DNA from: Takakia lepidozioides | Lineage: Eukaryota; Streptophyta; Takakiopsida; Takakiales; Takakiaceae | Assembly (NCBI GenBank): GCA_030704615.1 | Contig: CM060731.1 | Span: 41,232,001 to 41,296,000, forward strand | Direction of reading: 5' to 3' | Length of the DNA: 64,000 nucleotides | Shown: positions 31,174-44,716 of the stretch, one piece after another | How positions within the stretch are numbered: position 1 is the first letter of the stretch | Layout of the letters: each line of letters starts with the position of its first letter | Made by a program: the position numbers and the translations under genes | The notes under the pieces: generated by a model | Seen by the model: the letters and a program-made list of their open reading frames with translations, nothing else | Databases searched by the model: none | Told to the model about the DNA's origin: nothing

Positions 31174-31853
31174 AGCACATGTTCTGTATCTCTAGCAATC
31201 AATCATGCATTTTTCTAATCCAGAGGTCAACCGGGAGGCGGACGAGGAGATAACTGTACAGCTTCAGAAGCAAAGAGTGGCAGGCCTTGGTCCGCAGCCT
31301 TCTTTCTCACAATTTTGGCAAAGGCAATGTCCCAACAAGTGGGTTGTGACCAGGCTGTGACCATATGGTGATGCACTATTTGTTATTTCCATGACTGGAT
31401 TGTAAAGTATGATGGGCTGGAAAAGATTTTGAATACTTCTCACCAGCATTTGGTATCTTCTCTCCACAAAATTCCAGTGATGAAAGTGTATTTGTGAAAC
31501 GTGTTTAGGAGGTGGAAGAGGCGCGATTACACTCGGCGATGGTGTTGTTGGGATTGTGAAGGAAGGAAGCAAATCTTATTATTTGGTCAGTGGAAGGTTG
31601 TGAAATTGTTCGCCGGATCAGTTTTGGGAATACCGCAGAGAATGCTCGGACCCCAGTTGAAGGAGATGCCTCACAACCAATGTGAAGCAAATATTATAAA
31701 GAGCATCTTATCAAAACTGTCTGCCAAGGCGCCATTGTCTGCAGATGTCTGAGTGGTGACCAACTTCAGAGGATATGAGGTACCAGAAGCCAACAAGTCT
31801 GTGATCATAACATATATGTCCTGCTAGGATTCAATCCAATCTTTCAACTAAGA
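31174..31853. other. Intergenic region between FLU and the TatD gene (convergent)
   Basis: These are the 3' flanks of both genes. No coding region, repeat or RNA gene is recognised. Confidence 0.5.
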
Positions 31854-32870
31854 TCATGTAGTATGATGCCTACCAAGCTCTAAGAGTTTGGAACCAGGAA
31901 AAGAGAACAAGCGTTTTGCATTCTCATAGGCAACCTCTGCCAGCTCCTGCTCAGGAACAGCAAGGAGTGATGCAATAAAAGACAAATTAGCGCGTATGTT
32001 TGCTGGTTGATTCAACGCTCCCTTTCCAACTTTGCCATTCTTGCGTTCATCTGCTGGTTGCCTGTGTTCCTCAGAATTCGTTGACCCGCGCGGATTATCA
32101 TCATCCTCCGCACTACAGCAAGCCTGCTCCGAACGGCAATCATCATTCCCATGCGATGGGGCTGCCTCATCCCCTGGGACCCAAATAAGATTTGAGGGAT
32201 CAACACGAGGTAACCCGTCAGGGCAATCAGTCTCAAGTAAAATCCGATCCAATGGTACCTCGCGCCACACCCTTTGGGCCTTCTCGCGCTTTATACAAGT
32301 GTTGTGGCCCGAAAAGGAGAAATACGCACCCTGCTTCACCAATGATCTCACCAGTTCGGAAGGTCCTGCAAACGAATGCAAGATGATTCCTGCAGGAAAA
32401 GTACCCATCTTATGTAAGAGTGTTTGGAGAGATCCAAAGGCTCGCACACAGTGGATGGCAGCCGGCCTCCTCAACTCTCTGGCCAAATCTAGTTGCTGCC
32501 TTAGGACATCCACCTGCGAGCAATCGTCAATTGCACTTCCTCGCGAGCTTTGATCGAGACCCACCTCCCCCACAGCCGCAGACGGCACACTCTCAAGCAT
32601 GGACCTCAATTTTGAATACCAATCAGGCGACCTCTGGCCCACCCACCACGGATGCAGGCCAAAGCAGGGGATAACAGAAGCATGAACCTCACCCATCTGC
32701 TTGACACACTCCCAATCTGTCTCGGAGGTTCCATTCACGACCACCCATTGCACTCCTGCATCCGCTGCCGACCGTAAGAGAGACGGCGCCCGCTGCAAGA
32801 TGCGTGGGTCCTGCAAATGGCAGTGTACATCGAAGAGCGGAAGCCGTCCTGCCATACGTTCTACCAACAA
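31854..32870 (-). CDS. TatD-type metal-dependent hydrolase / DNase (338 aa)
   Basis: This is an intronless TatD family member, metal-dependent phosphoesterases that act as 3'-5' DNases. The metal ligands are all in place: HCH (His16, His18), GEVGLD (Glu102), IHC (His140), LHSF (His165) and LLETDCPD (Asp215). GLHPW and NIRANLSFIASLL are also typical. The protein is longer than the usual 260-300 residues because of a Ser/Asp/Glu-rich, probably disordered insertion at residues about 234-288 before the C-terminal helices. ATG at 32870 (MLVERMAG) and ATG at 32855 (MAGRLPLFD) are both possible starts, and the second gives the more usual N-terminus. No targeting signal is obvious. Confidence 0.9.
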   Translation of the reverse strand: MLVERMAGRLPLFDVHCHLQDPRILQRAPSLLRSAADAGVQWVVVNGTSETDWECVKQMGEVHASVIPCFGLHPWWVGQRSPDWYSKLRSMLESVPSAAVGEVGLDQSSRGSAIDDCSQVDVLRQQLDLARELRRPAAIHCVRAFGSLQTLLHKMGTFPAGIILHSFAGPSELVRSLVKQGAYFSFSGHNTCIKREKAQRVWREVPLDRILLETDCPDGLPRVDPSNLIWVPGDEAAPSHGNDDCRSEQACCSAEDDDNPRGSTNSEEHRQPADERKNGKVGKGALNQPANIRANLSFIASLLAVPEQELAEVAYENAKRLFSFPGSKLLELGRHHTT

Positions 32871-33875
32871 GGGTGAGAGCTTCCAAGCGTGAGAAGACAG
32901 TCAATCTAGATGAAACTCTAAAACTCCTTAGACATCCGCAAGGATTACAACGACAAGTCGACCAGTGTCATTTCTCATGCCTGAGTTTCAATCCCTTGGC
33001 AGCACTGCAACATAGCTTAAGAGTTGATGAGGCTGATCAAACCTTCCCTCCAAACAACCCAACAAACTGTGAGAGAACACTGGGAATGCAAGCGGGGTTA
33101 AATGAACAGGGTTGGACTTGTTACTGGTATGCAGGCCAGGCAATGAGCAAAAGAACGGCTGTGAAAATCCATCCCAACTGCTTCAACAGCAAGAGAGAGT
33201 ACGGTATGTCCTTCAAGGTGAGAGTATCAGGAACCTCAGCAACATCCTTCAAGGTGACAGTATCTTCTTCAATTTCATATCACACCTATATACAGGTGCA
33301 TTTTATCAGCAAGTTTGGATAAGGAGAGCAGCTTGACACAGATGATAACGCTTGCAATTTCTTTCTTTCAATCATCCTGTCACATAACATTTCCCATTGG
33401 AAAGAAGGCATGATAGAAAGCTTTGCTTTAAATGTATTACAACACCCGCATTTATAGGTTGCAGGAGCAACAGCAGTTACTTCAATATGCTCCCAATACA
33501 TCCTGGGCCTAATAGCTGAAAATTGTAATGGTACACATCAATGTGTTGATCACCCCTGATCTCAGACTGAAGGCTACAGGCAACTGGAAGTAGTGAATGG
33601 GGGGAGCAAGCCCACCTATTCTCTACCCCCTCGTCCATTTCTCACTCAGCAACAGTACACTTCAACAATGTGTTCAATTGACCCCTGGTCTCAAAAGTGC
33701 AATCTACAATCAACTGGGAAGGTCAAGGATGAAGGGAGCAAGGCCATGTTCTCCACCCCTCCTTCAATTTTGCACTCAAGTAACCCTCTTTTCTCTTCAG
33801 ATCATGGTTAAATAATCAACCAATCTTGAATGTTTCCCGCATTAAAATTCTAACCTGTGGTGAAGTTTAATTTTT
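32871..33875. other. Intergenic region between TatD and HSP70 copy B
   Basis: This is the upstream region of the TatD gene and the 3' flank of HSP70 copy B. A loosely repeated stretch near 33590-33790 reads twice as ...CCCACTATT/CCATGTTCTCCACCCC...TCACTCAGCAA/CACTCAAGTAA, about 130 bp apart, suggesting an old local duplication. No gene is seen. Confidence 0.4.
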
Positions 33876-38040
<4,165 letters not shown>

Positions 38041-38851
38041 CACAACTATCCCCTCCTTAAACCCAGACGAAACACTCCTGCTAACTTCTCAAATCTTCCA
38101 CAGCACAAACCGAGGAAACTCTCGATGCAACAACACTCAAACGCACAAAGCAAAATCAATGCGAGCTCGAACAACAATCTTCTGCTCCGCAGACTAGAGA
38201 CAAATTATGCCCTCTTCTACCCCTTCGAGCAGATCGCAGCGCCTGTAGCAAGTCCGCCCCAGTATCTAGAATCTGCGAGAGAGAACGTGAGGACAAAAGC
38301 GGCGAGGGGATCGGCTCGCAGCGGGCAGTAGACAGGAAGACACGCGGCGCCCTCGGATTGTGCGAGACATCTACCCGTCATCCGTGGTCCACTGCGTGCC
38401 GCATGATTTAGGGGTGGGGCTGCCCGCCTGCCCGCGCGATCCCCTTCTCGATGCTTCCTAGCCACCTTTTTCCACCGCTTTCCGCTACATTTGCCACCGC
38501 CGTGGACTGCGTGTGGTCGTTGGATAAGCTTTGGACGGCTCACAATTCCCGTCCTGCTGGAATTGCAGCTGGATAAACCCCGTGACGTGGCCTCTCCTCT
38601 TGGAGGCCACCGCCCATGGCCGGTTACCTCCTCTTCCTTGGGCGGTTCAATCTTTCTAATATTAATTAATTAATATAATGTATTATTAATTTTAAGAAAA
38701 TATTTATCGTTTTTCTTTTCTTTATCTTTAGTATCACCTTTTCGACGGTCTGACGTTTATCTCTATATTATATAGTATTTATATTCCTAAAAATAATTGT
38801 TGGATCATTAAAAATAAAAACAGACGAAAATTGAAAAATAAAAAGAAGTTT
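38041..38851. other. Upstream region of HSP70 copy B
   Basis: This is a GC-rich leader and promoter up to about 38640, then AT-rich DNA leading into the tandem repeat. It contains the GACGGGTAGAT motif (minus strand, 38379-38369). I found no convincing perfect heat-shock element (nGAAnnTTCnnGAAn). Confidence 0.4.
38369..38379 (-). promoter_or_regulatory. 11-bp motif shared with HSP70 copy A
   Basis: GACGGGTAGAT on the minus strand, about 330 bp before the start codon of copy B and preceded by CCACGGAT. It is the counterpart of the motif at 16053-16063. Confidence 0.4.
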
Positions 38852-39345
38852 GCAAAAACAGCCTCGTTGGGCACCTCCCCCTTTCTTCCCCAAAATAGAA
38901 TAAAAAAAAGAAAAAAAGAAAAAGGAAAACACAAAAAGAAAAAGAAAAATGCAAAAACAGCCTCGTTGGCCACCTCCCCCTTTCTTCCCTAAAATAGAAT
39001 AAAAATAAGAAATTTTTGTTTTTTTTTGTTTTTTGCAAAAACAGCCTCGTTGGGCACCTCCCCCTTTCTTCCCCAAAATAGAATAAAAATAAGAATAAAA
39101 ATAAAAGAAAAAAACAAAAAGGAAAACACAAAAAGAAAAAGAAAAATGCAAAAACAGCCTCGTTGGCCACCTCCCCCTTTCTTCCCTAAAATAGAATAAA
39201 AATAAGAAATTTTTGTTTTGTTTTGTTTTTTGCAAAAACAGCCTCGTTGGGCACCTCCCCCTTTCTTCCCCAAAATAGAATAAAAATAAGAATAAAAATA
39301 AAAGAAAAAAACAAAAAGGAAATACAAACAGAAAGGAAAAACCGT
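38852..39345. repeat. Two-type (A-B-A-B-A) tandem repeat
   Basis: Five units start with GCAAAAACAGCCTCGTTGG at 38852, 38951, 39035, 39148 and 39232. Units 1, 3 and 5 continue GGCACCTCCCCC and end in AAAGAAAAA-rich DNA. Units 2 and 4 continue CCACCTCCCCC and are 84 bp long, ending in T-rich DNA. The array is thus a higher-order repeat of about 183-197 bp. Long minus-strand open frames across it (repeating Phe-rich peptide) are a by-product of the A-rich units and not genes. Confidence 0.9.
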
Positions 39346-39510
39346 GTCAGTCAAAACCAGCCTAACTAAACAGGCAGAAGATAAATTAAACAAAATCATT
39401 ATCTATTTTCAAGAGCATTTTACAGTAATTATATAATGTTGGACTTGGAATTAATATCTGAATTAAAAAAGGAAAAAGAAAAGAGAATGGAAGCTGTGTG
39501 CTACAGTGGG

Positions 39511-42500
39511 TCACCAGTAGTCTCCACAAGAGCAGAGGCCATCTTGGAAGTGATGGAAGCGGTTGACATCCCGCACAAGAATTGGTCGCGCAACAATCTT
39601 TGAGATGAGCTTGGTGGCGGTGTGGCAGTCACCACACACGCGCAGGTTTTTGATGATGCGGATGGGAGTTCCAGGGGGGGTGCTGATGAGGCCGAAAGCA
39701 ATGGCCAGCTTCTCACTGTGGTGACCGAGAGAGAGTTCCTTTTGCTCCTCCTCCATGTCGTGCAGTACGAAGCGTGTGTTGGGCATGTAACCGGCCTCCT
39801 TCAACTGTCCAGACAATCTATCGAGCTCAGCGTGAATTTCGTCGATTTGGGGATGTGATTTGTCTGCTACGACAAATGTATGCACCCGTGTGTCCACCTG
39901 AATGCAGCTGTGCCCTGCCTCCTTTCTGACACCTCTGTCATCCATGATTTTTCTCACCTTCGCCTTATCCTCCCATCTCCCGGCTGCAGCATATATGTTT
40001 GATAGCAGCACATAAGTCCCTGCATCTTGTGGATTCCACTTGAGGCGGCACTTTGCCGCATGTTCTGCTAGCTCCACATTGCCATGAATTGTGCAGGCAC
40101 CAAGTAAGGCCCCCCATACTGACGCATCTGGTTCAATTGGCATTTTTTCAATGAAATCCTTTGCCTCATCCAAATGCCCTCCGCGGCCAAGAATGTCCAC
40201 CATGCACGCAAAATGCTCAGCTGTAGGATTGAGGCCATGATCTCGACTCATGGAATTGAAGTAGTGATGGCCTTCGTCCACCAGGCCAACATGGCTACAC
40301 GCACAGAAAAGAGACATAAAGGTAATACCATCCGGCTTCAAGTGTACCAGGTGCATTTGTTCAAATAGTTGCAGTGCTTCCCTACCATATCCATGTTGAC
40401 CATACCCTGCAATCATTGCATTCCATGAGACCACATCTCGCTCAGCCATGCTGTCAAACACTTGACGTGCATCCTTTACACTCCCGCATTTGGCATACAT
40501 ATGAACAAGGGTGTTCTCCAACTTGACATATGAGACAATCCCAGCTTTCATGATGTCAGCATGAACCTCTTTGCCCATTTCCAGGGCAGCCAAACTTGCA
40601 CATGCATCGAGAACACAAATGAACGTAACCTTGTCAGGTATCAGCCCTTCATGTACCATCTGCGCATACATCTCCAAAGCCTCCCCACCACAGCCAAGCT
40701 GGGCATATCCTGCCATCATTGCATTCCATGAGACCACATTTCGCTGGCTTATATTATCGAACACTTGACGCGCATCCTTTATGCTCCCACATTTGGCATA
40801 CATGTCGACAAGGGTATTTTCCAAAGTAGTATATGACGAAATTCCAGCTTTCATGATGTCAGAATGGACCTCTTTGCCCTTTTCCAGGGCTCCAGTGCTG
40901 CTACATGCATTGAGAATGCAAATGAATGTAACCCTGTCGGGCATCACTCCTTCCTGTACCATTTGCGCATAGATCTCCAGAGCCTCCCTGCCACACCCAT
41001 GCTGAGCATACCCTGAGATCATCGCATTCCATGAACAGACATCTCGTTTAGCCATATTGTCAAACACTTGGCGAGCATCCTCTTTGCTCCTACATTTGGC
41101 ATACATGTCAACAAGGGCATTATCCAACATTATATCTGGTGCAATTCCAGATTTGACAATGTCAGCATGGACCTCTTTGGCCTTCTCCAGTGCTCCTAGG
41201 CTGGCGCACGCATTGACAACCGAGACGAATGTCACCCGGTCCGGTGCCACCCCCTCCCCTATCATCTGTTCATACATCTCGAAAGCCTCCCTACCATACC
41301 CATGCTGAACATATCCTGCGATCATTGCACTCCATGAGATCACATCCCGTTTAGCCATACTGTAGAATACTCCACGCGCATCCTTCATGCTCCCGCATTT
41401 AGCATACATATCGACTAGTGTATTCTCCAAATTTATATATGAAGCAATTCCAGCTTTCATGATGTCAGCATGTACCTCTTTGCCCTTTTCCAAGGCTTCT
41501 AGGCTGGCACAGGCTCTGAGAACGCAAATGAATGTGACCCTGTCAGGCATCACTCCTTCCCCTATCATTTGCTCATACATCTCCAAAGCTTCCCTACCAC
41601 ACCCATGTTGGGCATATCCGGCAATCATCGCACTCCATGAGACCACATTTCGTTTATCCATGCTGTTGAACACTCGGCATGCATCGTTTATGCTCCCGCA
41701 TTTGGCATACATGTTGACAAGGCTATTTTCCAAATTTATGTATGACGTAACTCCCGCTTTCCTGATATCAGCATGGACCTTGTTGCCCATTTCCAAGTCT
41801 TCTAGGCTAGCACACGCATTGAGAATACAAATGAACGTAACCTTGTTTGGTGTCACCCCTTCCCCTTTCATTTGCTGATACAACTCGAAAGCCTCCCTAC
41901 CATACCCATGCTGTGCATATCCTGCAATCATTGCACTCCATGAGACAACATTCCGTTTAGACATATTGTCAAACACTAGACGTGCATCCTTTAAGCTCCC
42001 ACATTTTGCATACATGTCAGCAAGTGCAGTCTCCAGGATGATATCTGGAGAAACTCCAGCCTTGATGATATCACCATGGACCTCTTTGCCCTTTTCCAGG
42101 GCTCCTAGGCTGGAACATGCATTGAGAACACTAATGAATGTGACCTTGTTGGGTATGACCCCTTCCTGTAACATTTGCTCATACATCTCAAACGCATCCC
42201 TGCCACACCCATGCTTGGCATATCCTGCTATCATCACACTCCATGCAACCACGTTTCGTCTAGCCATATTGTCAAATACTTGACGTGCATTCATTAAGCT
42301 GCCACTCTTTGCATACATGTCGGCAAGGGTAGTTTGCAGGACGACGTCTTGCACAATTCCAGCTTTGATGAGGTCAGCATGTACCTCTTTGCCCTTTCCC
42401 AGGGCTCTCAGGCTTGCACACGCATTGAGAAGGCATATGAATGTGACCTTGTTCGGAGCCACCCCTATGTATTGCATCTGATCATAGATCTCGAAAGCCT

Positions 42501-42963
42501 CCCTACTACACCCATCCTTGGCATATCCCGCTATCATTATATTCCATGTCAACATATCTCGTTCAGGCATTTTGTCAAACACTTGGCGAGCATCAACCAC
42601 ACTCCCGCACTTGGCATACATGTTGATAAGGGTGTTGAGTAGAAAGATGTCTGGCTTGAATCCACCTTGAATAATGTGGGCATGCACCTGCTTTCCCATT
42701 GCCAGATCTTTCATGTTGATGCACTCCTGCAAGACACAGACATAGGTACTGTGGTCTGCCTGGGTCCCTTGTTGGTTCAGAACGTGCAGGGCCTCTTTCA
42801 GTTGTCCTGCCCTACATAACGTCCTCACATGCCCCAGAGTACAAGAGTTGTTATTGACTACCTCTCTTGCTTCTCTTTCGGAAGGCGTGGTGGTGACTGT
42901 GGAGGTGCTACAGCTGCCACAAGTCCAATCTTGACCAAAGTGAGCCTGCTTCAACCCTGCCAT
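39511..42963 (-). CDS. DYW-class pentatricopeptide repeat protein (1150 aa or longer)
   Basis: This is an organelle RNA-editing factor of the PLS class. It has long PPR arrays, about eight repeating blocks each of the type MYAKCGS-DARQVF-MIAGYAQHG-VTFICVLNACASL-KGKEVHADI, then E/E+ motifs (VWGALLGACTIHGNVELAEH) and a full DYW cytidine deaminase domain. The deaminase domain has the HSEKLAIAFG and CGDCH zinc/active-site motifs, and the last residues are CSCGDYW. The main exon is intronless. I start at ATG 42963 (MAGLKQAH) because a polypyrimidine tract and CAG acceptor lie immediately before it; an earlier in-frame ATG at 43011 adds 16 residues containing a donor-like GTATGT. An upstream exon probably supplies the targeting peptide (see 43157-43485). 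Plastid or mitochondrial location cannot be told from sequence. Confidence 0.93.
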   Translation of the reverse strand: MAGLKQAHFGQDWTCGSCSTSTVTTTPSEREAREVVNNNSCTLGHVRTLCRAGQLKEALHVLNQQGTQADHSTYVCVLQECINMKDLAMGKQVHAHIIQGGFKPDIFLLNTLINMYAKCGSVVDARQVFDKMPERDMLTWNIMIAGYAKDGCSREAFEIYDQMQYIGVAPNKVTFICLLNACASLRALGKGKEVHADLIKAGIVQDVVLQTTLADMYAKSGSLMNARQVFDNMARRNVVAWSVMIAGYAKHGCGRDAFEMYEQMLQEGVIPNKVTFISVLNACSSLGALEKGKEVHGDIIKAGVSPDIILETALADMYAKCGSLKDARLVFDNMSKRNVVSWSAMIAGYAQHGYGREAFELYQQMKGEGVTPNKVTFICILNACASLEDLEMGNKVHADIRKAGVTSYINLENSLVNMYAKCGSINDACRVFNSMDKRNVVSWSAMIAGYAQHGCGREALEMYEQMIGEGVMPDRVTFICVLRACASLEALEKGKEVHADIMKAGIASYINLENTLVDMYAKCGSMKDARGVFYSMAKRDVISWSAMIAGYVQHGYGREAFEMYEQMIGEGVAPDRVTFVSVVNACASLGALEKAKEVHADIVKSGIAPDIMLDNALVDMYAKCRSKEDARQVFDNMAKRDVCSWNAMISGYAQHGCGREALEIYAQMVQEGVMPDRVTFICILNACSSTGALEKGKEVHSDIMKAGISSYTTLENTLVDMYAKCGSIKDARQVFDNISQRNVVSWNAMMAGYAQLGCGGEALEMYAQMVHEGLIPDKVTFICVLDACASLAALEMGKEVHADIMKAGIVSYVKLENTLVHMYAKCGSVKDARQVFDSMAERDVVSWNAMIAGYGQHGYGREALQLFEQMHLVHLKPDGITFMSLFCACSHVGLVDEGHHYFNSMSRDHGLNPTAEHFACMVDILGRGGHLDEAKDFIEKMPIEPDASVWGALLGACTIHGNVELAEHAAKCRLKWNPQDAGTYVLLSNIYAAAGRWEDKAKVRKIMDDRGVRKEAGHSCIQVDTRVHTFVVADKSHPQIDEIHAELDRLSGQLKEAGYMPNTRFVLHDMEEEQKELSLGHHSEKLAIAFGLISTPPGTPIRIIKNLRVCGDCHTATKLISKIVARPILVRDVNRFHHFQDGLCSCGDYW

Positions 42964-43156
42964 TCTGAAAGACAGAAACTGGTGGTTACATACCTGTACA
43001 GTTAAACTCACGTACGTGACTCAAAGCTCCTTCATACTCCAAAGAAAGATATCTCTACAACAAGACAGTTACAAACTTACTGCAATGATCTACGTGTACT
43101 AATTCTACTGGTTTGAGTTGAAACAAAACCCCCCTAAGCCATCCTTCAAAAATTAC

Positions 43157-43485
43157 CTGGAGTAGTCTTGGCCTAGCCCTCCATGGTGTACATCGATAAA
43201 AGCACCATCTCCAGACAGAGCTCGACCTCGTATCATGGCAGCTAGCTCTGCTGTCACCCAAGGAGGTTTTGACAAACTCTCAATCCACATGACCTCCTTT
43301 GCGGGTTTATGTCTGAAGTTTGGTAAACTTGGACTTTTCTGTGGAAAGCACGCAAGGTAAACTGAGCTGAGATAGGTGGAGCCACAACCTTGTATCTGGA
43401 CTGGGTGGAAACTATGGAACAAACTGACTTCAATGCTATTTTGGATAAATACCTGACTGGTCACTATCGCAGGTGTGACAGACAA
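43157..43485 (-). CDS. Candidate 5' exon of the DYW PPR gene
   Basis: An open frame from ATG 43485 runs 109 codons to a donor (CCAG|GTAATT at 43157). Splicing to the acceptor at 42965 (TTTCAG|AATGGC) removes 192 bp and joins the two in one frame, completing an Arg codon just before MAGLKQ. The N-terminus (MSVTPAIVTSQVF...) is Ser/Val-rich with few acids and could be an organelle targeting peptide. The alternative is that this is only 5'UTR and translation starts at 42963. Confidence 0.45.
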
Positions 43486-44716
43486 AGATCTTAATGTCAG
43501 TGACGAAGAGGCACAGACAGTGGTTGAATCTATAGAATCATAGCATCATATGAGCTCAATTCAGAGAATGAAAACCAGAGGTAGCCCTCGCTTGTCAGAC
43601 CTATTGTCCAACCACTGGGAAGGACCTCTGATGACTCTTGCCGCAGCTGTTCTATGCTTACTCTTTGTGAGCAGCAAAATACAGACCTTCGCATCTCAAA
43701 ATGTCTGACACAGAATTGTGTGTAACATTTGTGGTGACTTCAAAGGAATGCGGTTAGATTGCTTGAACATTTTGGAACTTATGCAAGAGATTTTTGTGGG
43801 TTTTCCATGCATCCTTCCATAATTCTCAACCATGAGAGCAAACCACTTGGGTATCCCCCAAACCAGTGTACCCCACAGGCTACTGCTGCAAGCAAGCAAG
43901 TACCTCTTCTTCTCATGAAACAAATGCCCAATGGAAGTAAGCAAGATCTTCCAAAAGTTTCCGAGACTCTGAAGGAGCTCACAGCAGGCAGAAAGGGCGT
44001 AGATTACAGTCACTAAAGCCTTTGTATGATCATTCAGCGAACATCTTCCACCCGAACTGGTAGTGGTAAAACCCAATTGGATTGCTTCGGAAATGCACAC
44101 AATTTTGACAACCCAAAAGATCCTTGTCCCATACCTGTCCTTGTTTCCCCTGGAGGCTGGGGAGAAGTCGCAGCCATCACTTGCAAGCCTATGTGGCCCC
44201 GCATTGCCGATGTGGATGCCCATCTCAGCTCCACACCCTGCCCAGTCAATTTTCTGCATGGAGTGAGACATTCCGCCCACTCCCCACATTGGTAAGACAG
44301 GGCTTCGGCCATTCCTTCGCCCTGGGTGCTCAGGAGAGCCCCATAGCTCGCTGCCATCCTCTCTGTGCGCCTTCACAAACATCAAAGGCATCCCCTTTGC
44401 TGTATGGATTGACACGTCACGATCATTATCTCCTAGTTCGTGTTAGTGTGGTGTTTTAGTGAGTTGATTAGGGCAAATACGTGGGCTATGGCGTGCCTTC
44501 TCCCCATCTGGCCCACTTGAGCTGGGCTCGGCCGGCCCATTCCATTGTCAGGATGCCTGGACACGTTGAACTGTTCTCCAATTGTGCTATTTTTCACTTC
44601 CAGGACAGTGAATCTATGAGCAGATATTGAATCAAGCGAGAAAACCTTTTGGTCCGATCCCAGATAATAATGGGATGCCAGGATTTAAGAGGCTTTGAGG
44701 GGATCAAACGTACACA
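43486..44716. other. Upstream region between PPR and VPS8 (divergent)
   Basis: This probably holds both promoters. It contains a 239-codon minus-strand open frame (43696-44415) without recognisable domain, overlapped by open frames on the other strand. I regard that frame as unproven. Confidence 0.35.

Noticed and set aside
38768-39399. Several long minus-strand open frames (up to 155 codons) with repeating Phe-rich peptide
   Set aside because: They follow the A-rich tandem repeat in more than one frame and restart at each unit; this is a composition effect.
43696-44415. 239-codon minus-strand open frame
   Set aside because: No domain, no splice context, and overlapping open frames on the other strand; not strong enough to call a gene.
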